Source: an uncultured Eubacteriales bacterium
Lineage (GTDB): Bacteria; Bacillota; Clostridia; Lachnospirales; Cellulosilyticaceae
DNA: 64,000 nt
Assembly: GCA_900551325.1 (NCBI GenBank)
Contig: URVM01000009.1
Location: 1-64,000 of the forward strand
Direction: 5' to 3'
The translations under genes were made by a program, and so were the position numbers. Positions 59,314 to 64,000 of this stretch are shown in pieces. The notes beneath the pieces were generated by a model that saw nothing but the letters and a program-made list of their open reading frames with translations, ran no database searches and was not told the origin of the DNA. Every line of letters begins with the position of its first letter. Positions within the stretch are counted from its first letter, which is position 1.

Positions 59314-60510
59314 TTAGAATTTTATATAATCTGATAATAATAAGTGGTAATTATCGTAAGCTTGACCATTTACTTCATAAGTACTAAGTTGAACGGATGA
59401 ACCTACAATTTTATCCATAATTTCTTTTAAAACTTTTTGATCGTTTTTACCATCTTTTGTTGCTTCTAATTTTTCAGTTTTACCTTCGCAGTAAGCCATA
59501 GCGTATTCAACACCAGCTTCTACGAATAACATATTTACTGGAATTGGCCATGTTGAGAATTTACCAGTACCATTTTTCTCAGCTACTTTAGCTGTAATTT
59601 GTTCTACGATGTAGTTTACATCACCTTTTTTGTCTTCAGGAATTTCAATTCCTAATGCTCCTGGATAACCATGGAATGGTGATGGACAACATTGTTGTGG
59701 GAAAATAGCACCTTGATCTAAAATTGATTTAATAAGTGGCTCTTGCATTGCACAGTTTGTATTAAAGAATGCTGTCTCAGTACCAAACTCACTAATTTTT
59801 CTAGGTACATCCTCTAAGATAAATTGTTGTGCACCTGGAACACCTGCATCCCCTGTTGGGTCTGGAGCTGTTGCATCTACGAATTGAATACCAAGTTCTT
59901 CACAAGTTGCTTTCATAATCTCACGACGTTTTGAAATCATTTCATAAGACATATGTCTTGGGAAAGAATAGTGAACAAGTGTTTTTGCTCCCATTGCTTT
60001 AGCTTGCTCAGCAATCGCTTTACCCATTCCAAGCTCATCAGCTTGAAGAACCATATCAGCTTTACTTGCAATCATAGCTGGGTCTTCACCTGGAACACCT
60101 GCAATAACAAGCATATCAGGACGCTTTTCACGTACTTTATCAATTGCAGCACTTGTACCTGGTACAGCTTGTAAAATAATAAGTGCTTTTACTTGTGGAT
60201 CAGATGCTACTGAAAGAACTTGTGAAATAGTTGTTTCTTGTTCTTTCATAAAGTTATCTGGGTAAGTTGCTGTAACAATCATATCCCCATATTTTGCTTT
60301 CATGTTTTCTGCTTGGCGGTACTCTTCTTCACCTTGTGAAACTGTACCTGTAATAATACCAATTTTGTAATCTTTACTTGCTTCTTGACTTACTTGTGTT
60401 TCATCTCCTGTTGGTGCAGGTGCCGTACTAGGGCCTCCTGCTGCGCTACATGCTACTAAACCAAGTGACATAACACCTGCAAGTACCATGGCCATAAATT
60501 TCTTAATCAT
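59314..60510 (-). CDS. DUF3798 substrate-binding lipoprotein
   Basis: 398 residues. The lipoprotein signal (MVLAGVMSLGLVAC) is followed by an Ala/Pro/Thr-rich linker and the DUF3798 domain: YKIGIITGTVSQGEEEYRQA, VASDPQVKALIILQAVPGTS, KTLVHYSFPRHMSYEMISKR, TAFFNTNCAMQEPLIKSIL. DUF3798 proteins are the binding component of a branch of BMP-like importers; the ligand is not established. First gene of the operon, with a strong promoter upstream. Confidence 0.9.
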   Translation of the reverse strand: MIKKFMAMVLAGVMSLGLVACSAAGGPSTAPAPTGDETQVSQEASKDYKIGIITGTVSQGEEEYRQAENMKAKYGDMIVTATYPDNFMKEQETTISQVLSVASDPQVKALIILQAVPGTSAAIDKVREKRPDMLVIAGVPGEDPAMIASKADMVLQADELGMGKAIAEQAKAMGAKTLVHYSFPRHMSYEMISKRREIMKATCEELGIQFVDATAPDPTGDAGVPGAQQFILEDVPRKISEFGTETAFFNTNCAMQEPLIKSILDQGAIFPQQCCPSPFHGYPGALGIEIPEDKKGDVNYIVEQITAKVAEKNGTGKFSTWPIPVNMLFVEAGVEYAMAYCEGKTEKLEATKDGKNDQKVLKEIMDKIVGSSVQLSTYEVNGQAYDNYHLLLSDYIKF

Positions 60511-60562
60511 GATAATCCCCCTTATTCAGTTAACCATTTAACTTGTATAATCATATTACATA

Positions 60563-60590
60563 ATTATATATAATTAATTTGAATTGTCAA
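60563..60590 (-). promoter_or_regulatory. promoter of the DUF3798/ABC operon
   Basis: Perfect -35 TTGACA (60590-60585), 16-base spacer and perfect -10 TATAAT (60568-60563) on the minus strand. A near-consensus promoter, in keeping with high expression of a binding protein. Confidence 0.88.
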
Positions 60591-60594
60591 TAAT

Positions 60595-60860
60595 ATGTTT
60601 TTTATAATTATAAAAAAATCATTTTACTAACTTTACATAATTATACTTCCTTAAAATGTAAGTTTGAACAAACCTTTTATTTTACTTAAATGTATCCCAC
60701 ATTTTGTTTTTATAATTTACATAATTTGATTATCATAATTTTTCTTTCTGCATGAAATATTTTTTTCAATTCATTCATAGTCATTCTATAATTATGTAAC
60801 ATATATAAATAATCTAGATACAGAGTTTTCTAATAAAGAATCTCTCTTTCATAAAATATA
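60595..60860. other. AT-rich intergenic stretch
   Basis: Between the DUF3798 promoter and the terminator of the next operon. T/A-rich with repeated ATAATTATAA-type words (60600-60660); no ORF or RNA family seen. Confidence 0.5.
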
Positions 60861-60908
60861 AAAAAGGAATAGTTCTATATGAGTATACTCACAAGAACTA
60901 TTCCTTTT
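60861..60908 (-). terminator. terminator of the LplABC-like operon
   Basis: AAAAAGGAATAGTTCT and AGAACTATTCCTTTT pair across a loop holding the small palindrome TGAGTATACTCA. It lies 30 bases after the last permease stop. Confidence 0.9.
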
Positions 60909-60937
60909 CTCACAATTTATATAATACTATAAAGTAT

Positions 60938-61831
60938 TTATTCTTTAACTGCTCCAATTGTAATACCTGAAATAAAGTATTTTTGGAAAAATGGATAGAC
61001 GATTAGTATTGGTACAGTTACTGCAATAGTCGTAGCTGCTTTTAAGTTTTCTCCAGAAATTCTTCTTGCAGCTGCTTCTAACCTGGATGAATCTTGAATT
61101 TTCGAGAAAGACTCTGCCTCTAATAAAATACGTCTTAAATACACTTGAAGTGTATCCCAGTCCCCTTTTGGGTTATAGATTAATACGTCAAACCATGAAT
61201 TCCAATGTCCTACAGCTAAATAAACTGCAACCGCTGCAAATACAGGAATACATATAGGTACAACTACTTTTACATAAATCCCTAGCTCAGAGCATCCATC
61301 AATACGTGCTGCTTCAAAGAGTGAATCAGGTATATTTTGTATGTAAGAAGCAATTAGAAGCATGTAATAAGCACTAAATAAACCAGGAATAACATAAATC
61401 CAAAATGTATTAATAAGGTGTAAGTTAACCATTAATAAATAAAATGGTATAAGTCCTCCACCAAAATACATTGTAAAAATGTAAATCCTTCTTACAAGTG
61501 TTCTACCCTTAAAGCGTTTAATCGTTGTAATATAAGCTAATAAACCTGTACAGAATAAAGTAGATGCTGTTCCTACCCCTACTCTTAAAAGGGATATAAG
61601 TGCACCTTTTAAGATTTTAGCATCACTAAAAAGTTGTTGGTAGGCTTCAAAAGTAACTTTTGCAGGCCATAAAAAAGCAGATCCTATTGCTTGATAGTGG
61701 TTATCTGTTATTGAAATAACAAATTGGTCCCATAAAGGGTAAATCACTATTAATGTAAATAATATTAAAAGCGTATGATTGAGTACATCAAAAGCTTTCG
61801 TATACGGTGTAGTTTTCCAATATTTATGCAC
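60938..61831 (-). CDS. CUT1 ABC sugar permease, LplC-like
   Basis: 297 residues with six helices. The EAA loop is FEAARIDGCSELGIYVKVVV with VPICIPVFA. The end, FFQKYFISGITIGAVKE, is the family's closing motif, typical of LplC/YtcP-type permeases for oligosaccharides or aldotetraouronate. It begins with GTG after GGGGGAG. Partner of the permease upstream. Confidence 0.93.
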   Translation of the reverse strand: MHKYWKTTPYTKAFDVLNHTLLILFTLIVIYPLWDQFVISITDNHYQAIGSAFLWPAKVTFEAYQQLFSDAKILKGALISLLRVGVGTASTLFCTGLLAYITTIKRFKGRTLVRRIYIFTMYFGGGLIPFYLLMVNLHLINTFWIYVIPGLFSAYYMLLIASYIQNIPDSLFEAARIDGCSELGIYVKVVVPICIPVFAAVAVYLAVGHWNSWFDVLIYNPKGDWDTLQVYLRRILLEAESFSKIQDSSRLEAAARRISGENLKAATTIAVTVPILIVYPFFQKYFISGITIGAVKE

Positions 61832-61843
61832 CTTTACTCCCCC

Positions 61844-62815
61844 TTACATTACAGAAATATCTAATTTCTTTTTAGCTAGTCGGTTGACACCAAATACAAG
61901 ACATACTGAAATGATTCCCTTCATCAGTCCAACAGCTGTACCATAAGAATAACGTCCTTGTTGAATACCATATCGATAAACGTAAGTATCAATAACTTCA
62001 TAATAATCTCTCGTTTGAGCTGTACCTAATAAAAGTTGCTGCTCAAATCCTGCGTTAAGAATACCACCTATACCTAAAATCCATAGTAAAATAATAGTTG
62101 GTGCGATACATGGTAGTGTAATATACCTTATCATACCAAATCTTCCTAATCCATCAACAGCTCCCGCCTCATATAACTCTCTATCAATACCAGCCATAGC
62201 TGATAAATACATAATGGATGACCAACCTACACCCTTCCATACGTTAGCAGCTGTTAAAATGCCCCAAAAGTATTTTCCTTCATTTAAATAATTAATAGGA
62301 TCACTAATTAAACCACATTTTATCAGTAAATTATTAAGTAATCCATCTGTACCCAGTATTGAAAAAAGCATACTTGCTACTACTACCCATGAAATAAAGT
62401 GAGGAATATAAGAAACTGTTTGATAAAACTTTTTAGAATGCTCACTCCTTATCTCATTAAGCATAAGTGCTAAAATAATTGGTGCTGGAAACCCAACTAA
62501 AATATTTAATCCACTAATTGCTAATGTATTTCTCATAATCATAGGAAAATCAGGTGATTTAAAAAAGTCAATAAAGTATTTAAACCCTACCCATTCTACA
62601 TTTGAAAACATAGGTTTACCAGGTATATAATTTTGGAACGAAATGATTAGACCATACATAGGAAAATAGGAAAAAATAATTACCCATACTAATAAAATGG
62701 CTGTAATAATCCAAAGTTGTTTTTGGGATTTAAACTCTTGAATCATTCGTTCGATCAACTTTTTATCGTTCTTTTTTGGTAAAAAATCTTCTTGGCTTAC
62801 TTGTTGACGCTCCAT
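61844..62815 (-). CDS. CUT1 ABC sugar permease, LplB-like
   Basis: 323 residues with six helices. The EAA loop is LYEAGAVDGLGRFGMIRYIT with LPCIAPTIIL. QLWIITAILLVWVIIFSYFP and FPMYGLIISFQNY are typical of LplB. It follows the binding-protein gene after a hairpin. Confidence 0.93.
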   Translation of the reverse strand: MERQQVSQEDFLPKKNDKKLIERMIQEFKSQKQLWIITAILLVWVIIFSYFPMYGLIISFQNYIPGKPMFSNVEWVGFKYFIDFFKSPDFPMIMRNTLAISGLNILVGFPAPIILALMLNEIRSEHSKKFYQTVSYIPHFISWVVVASMLFSILGTDGLLNNLLIKCGLISDPINYLNEGKYFWGILTAANVWKGVGWSSIMYLSAMAGIDRELYEAGAVDGLGRFGMIRYITLPCIAPTIILLWILGIGGILNAGFEQQLLLGTAQTRDYYEVIDTYVYRYGIQQGRYSYGTAVGLMKGIISVCLVFGVNRLAKKKLDISVM

Positions 62816-62850
62816 ATACTTACACTCCCCTCTAACATGCAGTGATTAAA

Positions 62851-62872
62851 AAAAGGGGACAAAGCCCCTTTT
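62851..62872 (-). terminator. hairpin between binding-protein and permease genes
   Basis: AAAGGGG and CCCCTTT pair around a six-base loop, followed on the minus strand by TTTTTAATC. Like the hairpin at 59271 it lies just after the binding-protein gene of an importer operon, fitting a leaky terminator. Confidence 0.82.
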
Positions 62873-62887
62873 AATAGGTTACCTTAC

Positions 62888-64000
62888 TTATTTACTCCAC
62901 TTTTCTAGGTTTTTCTTGTACTCTGTTGAATAAAATTCCTCTAAATCTTTCATTCCTGCTGCATTAGCTTTCTCTCTTGTTTCCATATAAATCTTTTCAC
63001 ATTCTTCTTCTGTAGAAGCAAAGATAGCTTTTGCCCAACCACTACTTACAATATCAATACATCTTTGTCTCGTATCTGTAATTGGATCTTCTGGTTTTAA
63101 TACAATAGCATTAATAGCTGTAGCATCATAAAATGTATCTTTTAGGCGTTCGTCTTTTAATTCTTTCCACTTATCTTTATTAGATTGATTGAACCAACAG
63201 TTAGTACCATCTGCAAGTTTATCTTCCCCATAAGATATTTGTAACTGACATTCTCCTCCAAGTTGCATATACGGTTCAAAGTCAAATGTTGGTGTAGGTG
63301 AAGTAATTTGAGCTACTTTGTCTTCTCTAAATTTAGCTTCTTTGGTTGTTTCATCAAAATCCCATATAGAATCAGGAAGGTTTGGTATACCGTAAGATAA
63401 TAGTTTTGTTCCTAAGTCACTATTTTCAAAGTCAAACCATTTCATATAATCCTCTGGGTTTTTACATTTATCTGTAAGAATAACACGTCCCCAACCTAAT
63501 GTAGAATATGGATTAAATGTAGCTTTTTCAATACTTGGATCTTTTACAAGATAATGTACATATCTCATACTTTCAGGATAAGAACCTGGTTGTTTTGCTT
63601 CCATTTGCTTCATCCAGTTATCAGAAATATAATAACCTGGTTGCCACCATGGCCCTACATAAGCTGCATAGCGCTCAGCTGTTCCTTTTTGTGACCATTC
63701 TTCAACAGACATAGTAAGTGAGTCTGGATCAAGAAGCCCTGCTCTATGGAATTGATTAATATATTTAACTACTTTTAATCCAATATCACTATTTACCCAA
63801 TGTTTAAAGTCTCCATTATCAGATATTTCATATCCACTTTTTAGTCCAAACATTCCACCTATGTTACTATTTAACATTTGTGAAAGAGCTGGAGCTGTTT
63901 TGTATGTAGCTAATCCGTAAACCTTATCACCATTGGCAGTAGTAGGATGCTTTTCTACCATCTTTTGTACTGCATTAAAGTAAGCTTCAGGTGTAGAAAT
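62888..64000 (-). CDS. CUT1 substrate-binding protein, LplA-like (partial)
   Basis: At least 370 residues; the gene continues beyond the right edge, where the frame stays open (STPEAYFNAVQK before the first internal Met). It has the type 1/2 extracellular solute-binding fold: LLDPDSLTMSVEEWSQKGTA, YVGPWWQPGYYISD, EDPITDTRQRCIDIVSSGWA. The C-terminus ends EFYSTEYKKNLEKWSK. The signal peptide is outside the window. It feeds the two permeases downstream; the ATPase (MsmK type) is presumably shared and elsewhere. Confidence 0.92.
   Translation of the reverse strand: MSTPEAYFNAVQKMVEKHPTTANGDKVYGLATYKTAPALSQMLNSNIGGMFGLKSGYEISDNGDFKHWVNSDIGLKVVKYINQFHRAGLLDPDSLTMSVEEWSQKGTAERYAAYVGPWWQPGYYISDNWMKQMEAKQPGSYPESMRYVHYLVKDPSIEKATFNPYSTLGWGRVILTDKCKNPEDYMKWFDFENSDLGTKLLSYGIPNLPDSIWDFDETTKEAKFREDKVAQITSPTPTFDFEPYMQLGGECQLQISYGEDKLADGTNCWFNQSNKDKWKELKDERLKDTFYDATAINAIVLKPEDPITDTRQRCIDIVSSGWAKAIFASTEEECEKIYMETREKANAAGMKDLEEFYSTEYKKNLEKWSK

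Overview
The window comes from a low-GC Gram-positive anaerobe of the Clostridia, probably in or near Lachnospirales. The support is the AT-rich sequence, strong purine-rich ribosome binding sites, the tepA-ylzJ-ftsK/spoIIIE block, reverse rubrerythrin, DUF1540, formate-tetrahydrofolate ligase with folD, and BMP-type and Lpl-type ABC importers. A genus such as Cellulosilyticum is only a guess. Nearly all genes lie on the minus strand, including the 16S rRNA whose 5' end sits at the left edge, so the segment is probably on one replichore arm.

Layout. 1-300: 16S rRNA 5' end, its leader and a textbook rrn promoter, back to back with a phosphoesterase gene. 0.3-14 kb: a cytoplasmic BMP-domain protein, an aldehyde dehydrogenase, a tyrosine recombinase, a formate/nitrite channel, a ribbon-helix-helix coiled-coil protein with five GTTAAC sites in front of it, small membrane proteins and a dicarboxylate symporter. 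14-25 kb: conserved core (HI0933-type flavoprotein, pgsA, rimO, folD, fhs, ftsK, ylzJ, tepA, aspartate kinase, TSCPD protein). 25.5-27.8 kb: a GHKL kinase/LytTR regulator pair. 27.9-33.1 kb: a B12 operon (cobQ, BtuF-, BtuC- and BtuD-like genes, cobU) behind a cobalamin riboswitch with its own promoter and terminator. 33-37.6 kb: second CDP-alcohol phosphatidyltransferase, DUF1540, reverse rubrerythrin, an orphan eutJ, a P-loop kinase and a short-chain dehydrogenase.

37.6-42.7 kb looks accessory. It holds a YczE-type gene cut by an in-frame TGA, tRNA-Val(GAC), a gene remnant, a membrane-anchored Mrr-type nuclease, an unknown lipoprotein, an unknown soluble protein paired with a four-helix membrane protein, and a decayed set of overlapping tiny membrane-protein ORFs. 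42.7-54.8 kb is a patchwork of single genes (siroheme half-reductase, flavodoxin-ferredoxin, PP-loop ATPase, acetyltransferases, effector-binding protein, immunity-like protein, peptidase E, nucleotidyltransferase, epimerase, kinase, methyltransferase) with two clear remnants, of a VOC protein and of uvrA. At 55.0-55.3 kb lies a GC-richer, deeply nested inverted-repeat element of about 300 bp with no ORF, probably a structured RNA and the best candidate here for something undescribed. 55.3-60.5 kb is a BMP-type (nucleoside or sugar) ABC importer with a DUF3798 lipoprotein. 60.9-64 kb is a CUT1 (LplABC-like) importer whose binding-protein gene runs off the right edge.

Recurring themes: both importer operons have a hairpin between the binding-protein gene and the downstream transport genes, which fits making more binding protein than membrane complex. 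BMP-type recognition appears twice, once exported-type (DUF3798 lipoprotein) and once as a cytoplasmic protein with an unusual N-terminal domain. Functions are read from sequence alone; no database search was run.
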